Below are positions 1-9,106 of a DNA stretch of 64,000 bases, one piece after another (positions within the stretch are counted from its first letter, which is position 1; each line of letters begins with the position of its first letter). Source of the DNA: Paucibacter_B soli (GTDB lineage Bacteria; Pseudomonadota; Gammaproteobacteria; Burkholderiales; Burkholderiaceae_C). Under the pieces are notes generated by a model that made no database searches, was not told the origin of the DNA, and worked only from the letters and a program-made list of their open reading frames with translations. The DNA lies in NCBI RefSeq assembly GCF_037482845.1, contig NZ_JBBHJW010000005.1, forward strand, positions 62,001 through 126,000, in the 5' to 3' direction. A program made the position numbers and the translations under genes.

Positions 1-49
1 GGTTTTGCATAGGCAAGTAAGCAAGAAGGTAGCAACAAAAGCGCACCGA

Positions 50-1765
50 ATGTCTCCGACCAAGAGCACCACCCCAGTCCTGCCTGCTCGCGAGTCCCTC
101 ACCGTCGAGTTCAAGAGCGACCGCTCGCGCCTGCCCGACCGCGAGCTGATCGAGGCCATCGTCTGCCTCGCCAACGCCGAGGGTGGCGAGCTGTGGCTGG
201 GTGTGGAGGACGATGGCACACCGACGGGATTGCACGCCGAGCACCAAGAGTTGATGGGCCTGGCCGGACTGGTGGCCGCGCGCACCTCCCCTTCGCTCGC
301 AGTCACGGTTACGCCGGTGCAGTTTGGGAACGTTGTCGTCGTCCACATCGCCGTGCCCAAGGCGCAGGGCGAGGTGGCCACTACCGGCGGCGTTTACCTG
401 CGCCGCCGCCTGAAGGCCGATGGTCAACCCGAGTGCGTGGCCATGCTGCCGCATGACCGGGCCAGCCGCCTCAGCAGCTTTGGGCTGATGGATGCCTCGG
501 CCCAGATCGTGGCTGGTGCCACTCTGAGTGACCTGGACCCGCTGGAGCGCGAGCGGCTGCGCCAGAGCGTGCAGCAGTATGGCGGCGACCGCGTGCTGCT
601 GGAGCTGGATGATGAGGCGCTGGACGGCGCCTTGGGCCTGACCGGCCGGCTGCCCGATGGCGGCCGCGCGCCGACGCTGACGGGCCCGCTGTTGATCGGT
701 CGTGAGCCGGCATTGCGCGAATTGGTGCCCACACATGAATTCGCCTTTCAGGTGCTGGCGCGCGAGGCCGTGGGCTTCAACGAGTTCCGTCGCTTCCCTC
801 TGCTGAAGGGCCTGGACTGGCTGGAGACGAATTTCCGGCCCTATAACCCGGAGCGCGAGATCCAGGTGGGGCTGTTTCGGGTGCCGGTGCCACGGGTGGA
901 CCTGGGCGCCTTCCGCGAGGCCGTGGCCAACGCCTTGTTGCACCGCGACTACCACCGCTTGGGCGCAGTGCATGTGCGTCTTGACGACGCTGGCCTGACC
1001 ATCAGCAACCCGGGTGGCTTGATGGATGGCGTGACCTTGGCCAACTTGCTGACCACCGAGCCGCGGCCGCGCAACCGCACGCTAGCCGACGCGATGAAGC
1101 GCATCGGCGTCGTCGAACGCTCGGGCCGCGGCGTGGACAAGATCTACCGCGGCATGCTGCGCTTCGGCCGCCCGGAGCCAGACTACCGGCGCACCGATGC
1201 CAGCAACGTGGTCTTGAAGCTGGCGACGGTCGACGCGGACGAGGCTTTCCTGAAGCTGGTGGTGGAACAGGAGGGCAAGCTCAAGCGCGAGTTGCCCATC
1301 GACAGCCTGATCGCGCTGGCAGCGCTGCGCGAGCTCAAACGCCTGAGCACCGATGAGCTTGCAAGGCATATTCAACGCGAACCAGCGCAGGCCAAACGCA
1401 CGCTGGAAAGCCTGGTGGAGGCCGGCTTGGCGCAGGCGCATGGCGCGGCGCGTGGGCGCAGTTACACACTGGCGCTGGGGGTGTACAAGGCCGATGGCGA
1501 CAAAGCGGCCTACACGCGCCAGCTCGGCTTCAGCAGCCTCCAGCATGAGCAGCTGGTGCTGAGCTACGCGCGGCAGCATGGGCGCATCCAGCGGGCCGAT
1601 GTGATGGACTTGTGCCGCCTCACCGAAGGTCAGGCCAAGGATTTGCTTAAGCGCCTGAAGGCCCAGGGCAAGTTGCAGCTGGAGGGGGCGGGACGCGCTT
1701 CAGCCTATGTGCCGGGGCAAGGGGCTGAGGGGACTGGAGGAGATCGCAAGGAATCCCAGGGGTGA
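50..1765 (+). CDS. AlbA_2/Schlafen-like putative DNA-binding protein with GHKL-type ATPase region
   Basis: About 571 residues from the ATG at 50. A TTG at 5 in the same frame would add 15 residues, and the true start could even lie left of the window. The N-terminal part (residues about 15-120) has the AlbA_2/Schlafen signature: EFK followed by a GGELWLGVEDDG stretch near 45-56. A second region near 285-365 has NALLHRDY and GRGVDKIYRG, typical of the HATPase_c_4 domain that follows AlbA_2 in this family. The C-terminal 170 residues look like winged-helix material. Proteins of this type are usually called transcriptional regulators or ATP-binding proteins and often sit in accessory or defence-linked loci; its role here is unknown. 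It is followed directly by a tandem repeat and then by a convergent MocR gene. Confidence 0.8.
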   Translation: MSPTKSTTPVLPARESLTVEFKSDRSRLPDRELIEAIVCLANAEGGELWLGVEDDGTPTGLHAEHQELMGLAGLVAARTSPSLAVTVTPVQFGNVVVVHIAVPKAQGEVATTGGVYLRRRLKADGQPECVAMLPHDRASRLSSFGLMDASAQIVAGATLSDLDPLERERLRQSVQQYGGDRVLLELDDEALDGALGLTGRLPDGGRAPTLTGPLLIGREPALRELVPTHEFAFQVLAREAVGFNEFRRFPLLKGLDWLETNFRPYNPEREIQVGLFRVPVPRVDLGAFREAVANALLHRDYHRLGAVHVRLDDAGLTISNPGGLMDGVTLANLLTTEPRPRNRTLADAMKRIGVVERSGRGVDKIYRGMLRFGRPEPDYRRTDASNVVLKLATVDADEAFLKLVVEQEGKLKRELPIDSLIALAALRELKRLSTDELARHIQREPAQAKRTLESLVEAGLAQAHGAARGRSYTLALGVYKADGDKAAYTRQLGFSSLQHEQLVLSYARQHGRIQRADVMDLCRLTEGQAKDLLKRLKAQGKLQLEGAGRASAYVPGQGAEGTGGDRKESQG

Positions 1766-1803
1766 ATCGGATGGAATCGGATGGAATCGGATGGAATCGG
1801 ATG
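1764..1803. repeat. Four perfect tandem copies of a 10-bp unit
   Basis: The unit GAATCGGATG is repeated exactly four times with no interruption, starting inside the stop codon of the AlbA_2 gene (TGA at 1763-1765). It falls in the short gap before the convergent MocR gene. Copy number could vary by slippage. I see no hairpin or T-run that would make it a terminator. Confidence 0.9.
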
Positions 1804-1870
1804 CCTCTTTGAGGCCGTCCATCCGAACGGCATGCCTATGAATCAAGCACTTGGTGAAGCTTGGGGAGGC

Positions 1871-3418
1871 CTACGGCCCGCCAATTGGCCGCCGCCGGTG
1901 GGGCACTGACCGAGCAGCAGCTCGTGTAAGCTCCCGCCGCAGCACCTCCGCCAGCGTGCCGAACGCCGGCGCGATGCGCGCCTCGGGCACGCAGGCATAA
2001 CCCAGCAAGAGCCCGGGCTGGGCCAGTGCCGGGTCGCTGTAGTAGCTGCTGAGCGCGCGCACCGCGATACCGGCGGCGGCGGCGCTGGCTTCGATGCGGC
2101 GATCGTCGCTGCCCGCGGGCAGTTGCAGCACAAGGTGCAGGCCGGCGTTGTCGCCCAGCACCGGCAGGGCGGCGCCGAAGTTGGACTGCACCGCCGCCAG
2201 CAGGCATTCGCGCCGCTTGCCGTAGAGCGTGCGCATGCGCCGCACATGGTTGCCCAGATGGCCCTCGCGGATGAAGTCGGCCAGCGTGGCCTGCTGCTGC
2301 AGCTGGCCCTCGCGGTAAAGCTCGGCCGAGGCCTTGGCAAAGGGCGCGGCCAGGGCCTTGGGCACCACCAGATAGCCCAGGCGCAGGCCCGGGAACAGGG
2401 TCTTGCTGAAGCTGCCCACGTAGAGCACGCGGTCGCCGCCGTCCAGACCCTGCAGGCTGGCGATCGGGCGGGTGCCGAAGCGGAACTCGCTGTCGTAATC
2501 GTCCTCCACGATCCAGCTGCCATGTTGGCGGCAATGCTCCAGCAGCTGCTGGCGGCGCGCCAGGCTCATCACCATGCCCAAGGGGTATTGGTGCGAGGGC
2601 GTGGCCAGCACCAGGCGCGGTGCCGCGGGTGCCGCGCCCTTGAAGCGGCCCGGCCAGCTCAGGCCCTCGGCGTCCACCGGCTGTGCCAGCGTGCGCAGGC
2701 TCAGCGATTGCAGGGTGCTGCGCAGGCCCCAGTAGCAGGGTTCTTCCAGCCAGACCTGGTCGCCCGGGTCGGTGAGCAGGCGCGCCACCAGGTCCACCGC
2801 CTGGTGGCTGCCGCTGGTGATGATGATCTGCTCTGCCGTGCATTGCACCGAGCGCGCCACGCGCAAGTGTTCGGCCAGGGCCTCGCGCAGCTCGGGCAGG
2901 CCGCCGCCGGGCGCGTAACTGAGGCGTTCGGGCCGGTTGGCCTCGTGCCAGCGCCGGTTGTGCAGGCGCAGCCAGGTGCGCACCGGGAACTCGGTCACGT
3001 CCGGCACGCCGGGCATGAAGGCGCCCCATTGGCGCGCCGACACGCCGGCCTGGGCCAGCAGGGCGCTGCCGCGCCTGGAGAGCGCCGGGGCGGCCGGCGC
3101 CAGGGCCTTGTGTGCGCCGGCGCGGCCCAGGCCCAGCGGCGGCTCGCGCTCCACCTCGGCCACATAGCTGCCGCTGCCGGCGCGGGTGATCAGGCAACCC
3201 TGGGCCAGCAGGTTGTCGTAGGCGTCGATGACGGTGTTGCGCGCCACGCCCAGCTGCTGGGCCAGCCAGCGGGTGGAGGGCAGCTTGCTGCCCGCGGCCA
3301 GCTGGCCCTGCAGCACCGCGCGCAGCAGCAGGTCGTGCAGCTGGCGGTTCATGGCGCCCTCGCCATGCAGATGCTGCAGCAGCCAGTCGGCCAGATTGCT
3401 GTCCTTCATATGCCCCAT
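1871..3418 (-). CDS. MocR/GabR-family regulator (GntR-type DNA-binding domain fused to aminotransferase fold)
   Basis: A 515-residue protein, the usual MocR length. Residues about 11-87 form a GntR winged helix (PSTRWLAQQLGVARNTV at 47-63). The rest is a fold-type I aminotransferase domain with the PLP-lysine motif SFSKTLFPG near residue 339. MocR proteins use PLP as an effector-binding cofactor rather than for catalysis. It is divergent from gabT and gabD, the same arrangement as B. subtilis GabR, which activates gabTD in response to GABA and PLP. I infer it is the local GABA-responsive regulator. An alternative in-frame ATG at 3409 would remove three residues. The shared intergenic region holds candidate half-sites. 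Confidence 0.88.
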   Translation of the reverse strand: MGHMKDSNLADWLLQHLHGEGAMNRQLHDLLLRAVLQGQLAAGSKLPSTRWLAQQLGVARNTVIDAYDNLLAQGCLITRAGSGSYVAEVEREPPLGLGRAGAHKALAPAAPALSRRGSALLAQAGVSARQWGAFMPGVPDVTEFPVRTWLRLHNRRWHEANRPERLSYAPGGGLPELREALAEHLRVARSVQCTAEQIIITSGSHQAVDLVARLLTDPGDQVWLEEPCYWGLRSTLQSLSLRTLAQPVDAEGLSWPGRFKGAAPAAPRLVLATPSHQYPLGMVMSLARRQQLLEHCRQHGSWIVEDDYDSEFRFGTRPIASLQGLDGGDRVLYVGSFSKTLFPGLRLGYLVVPKALAAPFAKASAELYREGQLQQQATLADFIREGHLGNHVRRMRTLYGKRRECLLAAVQSNFGAALPVLGDNAGLHLVLQLPAGSDDRRIEASAAAAGIAVRALSSYYSDPALAQPGLLLGYACVPEARIAPAFGTLAEVLRRELTRAAARSVPHRRRPIGGP

Positions 3419-3427
3419 GGCTCCGAA

Positions 3428-3477
3428 AAGTGGCTCTATTAGAAATCACAAACTGGTACTTATGAATTGAACCACTA
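3428..3477. promoter_or_regulatory. Candidate MocR/GabR operator between divergent mocR and gabT
   Basis: Two direct copies of a related 14-mer are visible: AAGTGGCTCTATTA (3428-3441) and AACTGGTACTTATG (3451-3464), 23 bp apart, about two helical turns. A third, inverted copy (AGTGGTTCAATT on the minus strand) ends at 3477. MocR regulators such as TauR and PdxR are known to bind direct repeats with AGTGG or CTGG cores, so this is the expected kind of site in the expected place. The region is clearly more AT-rich than its surroundings. Confidence 0.5.
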
Positions 3478-3511
3478 TGGCGCATATTTCGGCATCGTCC
3501 AAGGAGCCCCC

Positions 3512-4807
3512 ATGTCCCATTCCGAGCAAGATTCCAAGCACCTGAACAGTGACTGGCAGGCGCGCCGCCTGGCCGCCACGCCGCGCGGCGTGGCCGTGCT
3601 GCAAAACTTCTACGCCGAGCGCGCGCTCAACGCCGAGCTCTGGGACGTGGAGGGGCGCCGCTTCATCGACTTCGCCAGCGGCATCGCGGTGCTCAACACC
3701 GGCCACCGCCATCCGCGCGTGCAGGCCGCCATCGCGGCGCAGCTGGAGGCCTTCCACCACACCGCCTACCAGGTCGTGCCCTATGCCGGCTATGTGACGC
3801 TGGCCGAGCGCATCAATGCCGCCACGCCGGGTGATTGGGCCAAGAAGACCGCCTTCTTCACCACCGGCGCCGAAGCCGTGGAGAACGCCATCAAGATCGC
3901 CCGCGCCGCCACCGGCCGCAGCGGCGTGATCGCCTTCGACGGCGCCTTCCATGGCCGCACCATGATGGGCATGGCGCTGACCGGCAAGGTCCAGCCCTAC
4001 AAGGCGGGCTTCGGCCCCTTCCCGGCCGAGACCTACCACGCTCCCTTCCCGAGCGCGCTGCATGGCGTGAGCGTGGAAGACGCGCTGGCCGGCGTGCAGC
4101 GCCTCTTCAAGTCCGACATCGACCCGCAGCGCGTGGCGGCCTTCATCTACGAGCCGGTGCAGGGCGAGGGCGGTTTCAACCCGGCGCCCGAGGCCTTCAT
4201 CGCCGGCCTGCGCCGCATCGCCGACGAGCATGGCATCCTCCTGATCGCCGACGAGATCCAGACCGGCTTTGCGCGCACCGGCAAGCTTTTTGCCTCGCAT
4301 CACCACGGCGTGCCGGTGGACCTCATCACCTTCGCCAAGAGCCTGGCCGGTGGCATGCCCCTGGCGGGCGTGTGCGGCCGCGCCGAGCTGATGGACGCGC
4401 CCGCCCCCGGCGGCCTGGGCGGCACCTATGCCGGCAACCCGCTGGCGGTGGCCGCCGCGCATGCGGTGCTGGACGTGATTGCCGACGAGGGCCTGTGCGA
4501 GCGCGCTGAAGCGCTGGGCCAGCGCCTGCGCAGCTGCCTGGAAGGCCTGCGCGCCAAGGTGCCGCACTTGGCCGAGGTGCGCGGCATTGGCAGCATGCTG
4601 GCGGCCGAGTTCTGCAACCCCGCCAGCGGCGCGCCCGATGCCGACTTCACCAAGCGCGTGCAGGCCCTGGCCCTGCAGCGCGGCCTGATGCTGCTGACCT
4701 GCGGCAGCTACGGCAATGTGATCCGTTTCCTGCACCCGCTCACCACCCCCGACGCCGTGTTCGACGAGGCGCTCGCCATCCTCTCCGACGCTTTGCTCAA
4801 GGCCTGA
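3512..4807 (+). CDS. gabT: 4-aminobutyrate aminotransferase (GABA to succinate semialdehyde)
   Basis: 431 residues from the ATG at 3512, which has AAGGAG at 3501-3506; an upstream in-frame start at 3467 has no such site and would overlap the candidate operator. Class III PLP aminotransferase: ADEIQTGFARTG holds the PLP-ring aspartate, and FAKSLAGGMPLAG holds the Schiff-base lysine near residue 276. The enzyme transfers the GABA amino group to 2-oxoglutarate, giving glutamate and succinate semialdehyde. gabD follows after 5 nt and a MocR regulator is divergent, so the GABA assignment rests on context as well as family. A broader omega-amino acid or putrescine specificity cannot be excluded from sequence. 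Confidence 0.92.
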   Translation: MSHSEQDSKHLNSDWQARRLAATPRGVAVLQNFYAERALNAELWDVEGRRFIDFASGIAVLNTGHRHPRVQAAIAAQLEAFHHTAYQVVPYAGYVTLAERINAATPGDWAKKTAFFTTGAEAVENAIKIARAATGRSGVIAFDGAFHGRTMMGMALTGKVQPYKAGFGPFPAETYHAPFPSALHGVSVEDALAGVQRLFKSDIDPQRVAAFIYEPVQGEGGFNPAPEAFIAGLRRIADEHGILLIADEIQTGFARTGKLFASHHHGVPVDLITFAKSLAGGMPLAGVCGRAELMDAPAPGGLGGTYAGNPLAVAAAHAVLDVIADEGLCERAEALGQRLRSCLEGLRAKVPHLAEVRGIGSMLAAEFCNPASGAPDADFTKRVQALALQRGLMLLTCGSYGNVIRFLHPLTTPDAVFDEALAILSDALLKA

Positions 4808-4812
4808 ACCGC

Positions 4813-6264
4813 ATGAACGCCCCCCTGACCACTCTGCAACGCGACCGCGCCCTGCTGGACGGCCGCTGGGTGACGGCCGACGACGGCCGTACCTTTGATG
4901 TACACAACCCCGCCAGCGGCGAGCGCCTGGGCCAGGTGCCCCTGATGGGTGCGGCCGAAACCGCGCGCGCGATTGCCGCCGCCGAGCGCGCCTGGGGCCC
5001 GTGGCGCCGCCGCCCCGCCAAGGAGCGTGCCGCGCTCTTGCGGCGTTGGCACGAGCTGGTGCTGGCCAACGCCGAGGCGCTGGCCGAGCTGATGACCAAG
5101 GAGCAGGGCAAGCCCCTGGCCGAGGCGCGCGGCGAGGTGGCCTATGCCGCCTCCTTCATCGAGTGGTTTGCCGAGGAGGGCAAGCGCCTCTACGGCGAGA
5201 CCATTCCCAGCCCGCTGGCCGACCGCCGCCTGCTGGTGGTGCGCGAGCCCATCGGCGTGTGCGCCGCCATCACGCCCTGGAACTTCCCGCTCGCCATGAT
5301 CACCCGCAAGGTGGCGCCGGCGCTCGCGGCCGGCAACCCCATCATCGTCAAGCCGGCCGAGGCCACGCCCTTCTCGGCGCTGGCGCTGGCGGTGCTGGCC
5401 GAGCAGGCCGGCCTGCCCGCGGGCCTGCTGCAGGTGCTGACCGGCGACCCCAAGGCGATCGGCGGCGAGCTCACCCGCAACCCCACGGTGCGCAAGCTCA
5501 GCTTCACCGGCAGCACCGCGGTGGGGCGCCTGCTCTATGCACAATCGGCCCCCACCATCAAGAAGCTCTCGCTGGAGCTGGGCGGCAACGCGCCCTTCAT
5601 CGTGTTCGACGATGCCGACCTGGACGCCGCGGTGGAGGGCGCCATGCTCTCCAAGTACCGCAATGCCGGGCAGACCTGCGTGTGCGCGAATCGCATCTAT
5701 GTGCACGAGCGCGTCTACGAGGCCTTTGCCGACAAGCTCGCCGCGGCGGTGAGCCGGCTGGTGGTGGGCAATGGCCTGGAGGCCGGCGTCCAGCAGGGGC
5801 CGCTGATCAACGAGGCGGCGGTGCGCAAGGTCGAGGCCCATATCGCTAACGCCGTGAGTCATGGCGCGCGCGTGCTGGTGGGCGGCGCGCGGCACGAGCG
5901 CGGAGGCAACTTCTTCCAGCCCACCGTGCTGGCGGACGTGACGCCTGCGATGGCGGTGGCGCGCGAGGAAACCTTCGGCCCGCTGGCGCCGCTGTTCCGC
6001 TTCAGCAGCGACGAGGAAGTGATCGCCCAGGCCAACGACACCGAGTTCGGCCTCGCCAGCTACTTCTACAGCCGCGACATCGGCCGCATCTGGCGCGTTG
6101 CCGAGGCGCTGGAATACGGCATGGTGGGCATCAACACCGGCCTGATCTCCAACGAGGTGGCGCCGTTTGGCGGCGTCAAGCAAAGCGGCCTGGGCCGCGA
6201 AGGCGCGCGCCAGGGCATCGAGGACTATGTGGTGACCAAGTACATGGCGATGGCCGGGCTCTAG
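4813..6264 (+). CDS. gabD: Succinate-semialdehyde dehydrogenase, NAD(P)+-dependent
   Basis: 483 residues, normal GabD length. Aldehyde dehydrogenase superfamily: the cofactor-side motif TPWNFP, the general base glutamate in LELGGNAPF (about residue 255) and the nucleophilic cysteine in GQTCVCANR (about residue 289) are all present. It oxidises the succinate semialdehyde made by GabT to succinate for the TCA cycle. It begins 5 nt after gabT and is clearly cotranscribed. The C-terminal FGGVKQSGLGREG stretch is typical of the SSADH/GabD subgroup. Confidence 0.93.
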   Translation: MNAPLTTLQRDRALLDGRWVTADDGRTFDVHNPASGERLGQVPLMGAAETARAIAAAERAWGPWRRRPAKERAALLRRWHELVLANAEALAELMTKEQGKPLAEARGEVAYAASFIEWFAEEGKRLYGETIPSPLADRRLLVVREPIGVCAAITPWNFPLAMITRKVAPALAAGNPIIVKPAEATPFSALALAVLAEQAGLPAGLLQVLTGDPKAIGGELTRNPTVRKLSFTGSTAVGRLLYAQSAPTIKKLSLELGGNAPFIVFDDADLDAAVEGAMLSKYRNAGQTCVCANRIYVHERVYEAFADKLAAAVSRLVVGNGLEAGVQQGPLINEAAVRKVEAHIANAVSHGARVLVGGARHERGGNFFQPTVLADVTPAMAVAREETFGPLAPLFRFSSDEEVIAQANDTEFGLASYFYSRDIGRIWRVAEALEYGMVGINTGLISNEVAPFGGVKQSGLGREGARQGIEDYVVTKYMAMAGL

Positions 6265-6307
6265 CCAGGGGGCCAGGCGCTGGACGCGGCCGCATCGAAT
6301 TGCGCCG

Positions 6308-6322
6308 AACAAACCATTTGTT
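6308..6322. promoter_or_regulatory. 6-bp inverted repeat upstream of exported deiminase gene
   Basis: AACAAA-CCA-TTTGTT is a perfect inverted repeat in the 182-nt gap between gabD and the first exported deiminase gene, about 125 bp before its ATG. The surrounding 6300-6390 stretch is AT-rich compared with the coding DNA, as expected for a promoter region. Which protein binds here, if any, is unknown. Confidence 0.35.
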
Positions 6323-6446
6323 GCAGCCATGAGCGCGGCCGATGGATGAGTTCAAAACATGTCAGTAGTCAGTGCTGCGCACTTGAATTGGAATGCCGGG
6401 GCTGGCCAGACGCAGTCGCCAGCGCCCCTCCAACTCAGGACCCGCG

Positions 6447-7568
6447 ATGACTCATGACGCTTTCGATCCCAAGCCGGCCGCCACGCGCCGCCAGCTCCTG
6501 CAACTCGGCGCCGGCCTGCTGGCCGGCTTGCCGCTGGCCGCGCAGGCGGCGGGCACCTTCTTCGTGCCCGACGAGGCCCGCCCGCAAACCCGTGTCTGGA
6601 TGGGCTGGCCCGCCAGCACCGGCATCTGGGGCAGCGCCCTGCTGCGCAAGGTGCAGGACGACATCGCGCGCCTGGCGCGCACCATCGCCAAGTACGAACC
6701 CGTCGTCATGCTGGCCAGCGGCAGCAGCAACGCCGCCAATGCGCGCACCCGCATAGGCGCCACCAACTATCCCGTCACCATACTCAGCCATATCCCGGTG
6801 GACGACTGCTGGCTGCGCGACAGCGGCCCGGTGTTCCGCATCAATGGCGCAGGCGGCCTGGACTGCATAGGCCTGAACTTCAACGGCTGGGGCAATCAGC
6901 AGACCTGGCGGCGCGACGGCTATGTGGCCGAGCGCATCGCCGCCCACTTGGGCCTGCCCATCACCCATGCCGAGATCGTGGGCGAGGGCGGCGGCGTGAT
7001 CCATGATGGCGACGGCACCCTGATCGCCAACGAGAGCTGCTGGGTCAATGCGAATCGCAATCCCGGCGTCGCGCGCCCCGACATCGAGGCCGAGCTGCTC
7101 TACCTCTACGGCGCCAGCAAGATGATCTGGTGCCCAGGCATCAAGGGCCTGGACATCACCGATGACCATATCGACGCCACCGCCGCCTTCGTGGCTCCGG
7201 GCCGCCTGGTGTTGCACAACCCACCCGCCAACGACAGCGGCATCTGGGCCCAGGACGCGCGCCGGGTGCGCAGCATCCTCGCCGCTGCCACCGATGCACG
7301 CGGCCGGCACTTCGACATCACCTTGTTGAACCAGCCCACGCGCGGCCGCCTCAGCGGGCCGGATGCCCTGCTCACCTACATCAACTACCTGGTGCTCAAC
7401 CAGGCGGTCATCACGGTGAATTTTGGCGACACCATCAGCGACTCCGACACTTTTGCCAAGCTCTCGGCCCTCTACCCGGGCCGCACGGTGGAGATGATCA
7501 ATCTGGACAGCCTCTACACCGGTGGCGGCGGCATCCACTGCGTGACGCAGCAGCAGCCGGTGGTGTAA
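6447..7568 (+). CDS. Exported agmatine deiminase / PAD_porph-family protein (Tat-type signal)
   Basis: 373 residues from the ATG at 6447. The N-terminus has a twin-arginine pattern (ATRRQLLQLGAGLLAGL, with an AQAA cleavage region by residue about 36), so export by Tat is likely. The mature part is a full agmatine deiminase-family domain: WLRDSGP near 121-127, NFNGWG, EGGGVIHDGDG, TDDHID and the C-terminal catalytic cysteine in GGGGIHCVTQQQP (C365). Family members convert agmatine to N-carbamoylputrescine; the same Pfam family includes the Porphyromonas peptidylarginine deiminase. The HID variant differs from the DGHTD/DGHVD of its relatives in this window, so substrate may differ. It is downstream of gabTD on the same strand. 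Confidence 0.82.
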   Translation: MTHDAFDPKPAATRRQLLQLGAGLLAGLPLAAQAAGTFFVPDEARPQTRVWMGWPASTGIWGSALLRKVQDDIARLARTIAKYEPVVMLASGSSNAANARTRIGATNYPVTILSHIPVDDCWLRDSGPVFRINGAGGLDCIGLNFNGWGNQQTWRRDGYVAERIAAHLGLPITHAEIVGEGGGVIHDGDGTLIANESCWVNANRNPGVARPDIEAELLYLYGASKMIWCPGIKGLDITDDHIDATAAFVAPGRLVLHNPPANDSGIWAQDARRVRSILAAATDARGRHFDITLLNQPTRGRLSGPDALLTYINYLVLNQAVITVNFGDTISDSDTFAKLSALYPGRTVEMINLDSLYTGGGGIHCVTQQQPVV

Positions 7569-7619
7569 GCCACGCCTCTGGGCATTTGAGAAAGGCGGCG
7601 AGCTGCTGGGATGGTGCGC

Positions 7620-9008
7620 TCAGAAGCTCATCACCAGCGAGCTGGCCAGCAACTGGTTGTGGTGGCGGAACTGCTGGCTGCGCTGGTTCAGGAACACCGG
7701 CAGGTCGGCGCGGTCCAGCCGGTACTCCAGCTTGAGCTGGGTGAAGGCATTGAGCTGGTAGCGGCCGCCCAGCGAGAGCGCCATGCGGTTAGCGCCGCGC
7801 TCGGCGTCGCCGCTTGCATCCGGGCCCAGGCCGTTGCGCGCGTCGGCAAAGCTGTAGCCCAGGGTGCCGCCGCCGTTCTTGCGGTTGTTCAGGTAGTCCA
7901 GCCTTGCCACCAGCTCCAGGCGCTGGCCCAGCTTGTAGGCCGCCATGCCCGAGAGGCCCCACCAGCGGCTGTCGCGCAACTCGCCGCTGATCGGGTCGGC
8001 GCTGATGGCCGCCTTGCGCTGCATGCCAAGGCTGGCCTGACCCGACAGCGTCCAGTCGCCGCGGCTGTAGAAGCCGTCCACCTCGAAGGCATGCACCATG
8101 GTGTCGTCGGCCGCATAGGGCTGGCCCGTCACCGGGTTGCCCGCTGGATCGGTGGCACGCCAGTTGGCGAGCTTGCCATGCACCCCGGCGAAGCCCCAGC
8201 CATTGAATTCGCGCTTGTAGTCGTAGAAGTCCACGCGGTAGGCCAGGGCCGGGGTCTTCTGGCCATTGTTCTTGCGCGAGCTGTTCACATTGGCCAGCAG
8301 GGCCTTGAACAACCAGGGGTTGCGCTGCAACTCGACGCCGGCACCGGTGTAGACGGCGGGCAGGGTGAAGTCGAACAAGAGGTTGTGCGTGACCAGGCGG
8401 TTCTGGTTGGCCTGCATGATTTCGTGGCCCGACCAGTCGGGGATCTGGCCGCCGATCAGGCGGGTCTGCAGATCGTCCAGCGGCAGCGAGAAGCTGGCCT
8501 CGTGAATGATGGACTGGCCATCGATGGCCACGCCACCGCCGCCGCGATTCGGCGCCAGCGTCAGGCGCAGCTTGGAGCCGCCTTCGAACTCCTTCTGGAA
8601 GTCCAGCATGGCCATGCCGAAGGCGCCGTTGTCATAAGCGTACTCGCCGTTCTGCGAGGAATTCAGGAACTGGAAGCCGCTGCGGTTCTGGCCCTGGCTG
8701 TAGACGAAGCTGGGGTCGATCAGGCCGCTGATCTTCAGGCCCTTGTAGCCCAGGGTTTCCTGGGCTTCTTCCAGCGCCTCGCTGCGCACGGTGGTGCGGC
8801 TGAGCTGGCGCTGCTGCTCGGGCGTCAGGCCGGGGGCCTCAGCCTGCTTGGCCTGCAACTCCTGCAGCTGGGCCTGCATCGCGGCCATGGCCTGCTGCAT
8901 GGCCTGCAGCTGGGCGGCCAGTTCGGCGGCGCTCTGGGCCTGGGCCGGTGCACCGAACATCAGGGCCAGCAGGGGTGCCAGCGCAAAGGGAATCGAGTTC
9001 ATCTTCAT
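7620..9008 (-). CDS. Porin-like outer-membrane beta-barrel with N-terminal coiled coil (resembles DUF3138)
   Basis: 462 residues with a clear signal peptide ending near GAPAQAQ (residue about 25). Residues 26-75 are an Ala/Gln-rich coiled coil (MQAMQQAMAAMQAQLQEL), as in trimeric or peptidoglycan-anchored porins. The remainder has alternating hydrophobic strands with many aromatic residues and a terminal SSLVMSF, consistent with an outer-membrane barrel ending in phenylalanine. The overall plan resembles the DUF3138 proteins of Burkholderiales; I did not confirm the family. It is the last gene of the minus-strand aguA-aguB-binding protein block, which suggests a role in getting polyamine-related compounds across the outer membrane. 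Confidence 0.7.
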   Translation of the reverse strand: MKMNSIPFALAPLLALMFGAPAQAQSAAELAAQLQAMQQAMAAMQAQLQELQAKQAEAPGLTPEQQRQLSRTTVRSEALEEAQETLGYKGLKISGLIDPSFVYSQGQNRSGFQFLNSSQNGEYAYDNGAFGMAMLDFQKEFEGGSKLRLTLAPNRGGGGVAIDGQSIIHEASFSLPLDDLQTRLIGGQIPDWSGHEIMQANQNRLVTHNLLFDFTLPAVYTGAGVELQRNPWLFKALLANVNSSRKNNGQKTPALAYRVDFYDYKREFNGWGFAGVHGKLANWRATDPAGNPVTGQPYAADDTMVHAFEVDGFYSRGDWTLSGQASLGMQRKAAISADPISGELRDSRWWGLSGMAAYKLGQRLELVARLDYLNNRKNGGGTLGYSFADARNGLGPDASGDAERGANRMALSLGGRYQLNAFTQLKLEYRLDRADLPVFLNQRSQQFRHHNQLLASSLVMSF

Positions 9009-9054
9009 GGCTATGCCTCTCGGACAGGAGTGAGGTGGGCAAGGCTGCGCCCTG

Positions 9055-9079
9055 CCCGCCCGGCATGGCGCCGGGCGGG
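9055..9079 (-). promoter_or_regulatory. Strong intercistronic hairpin between binding-protein and porin genes
   Basis: A perfect 10-bp stem (CCCGCCCGGC / GCCGGGCGGG) with a 5-nt loop lies in the 98-nt gap between two minus-strand genes. No T-run follows on the minus strand, so it is less likely a classical terminator than an mRNA-stabilising or expression-lowering hairpin, as found after other periplasmic binding-protein genes. Confidence 0.6.
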
Positions 9080-9106
9080 ATGAGGAGCGACCCAGGAATG
9101 TTGGGC

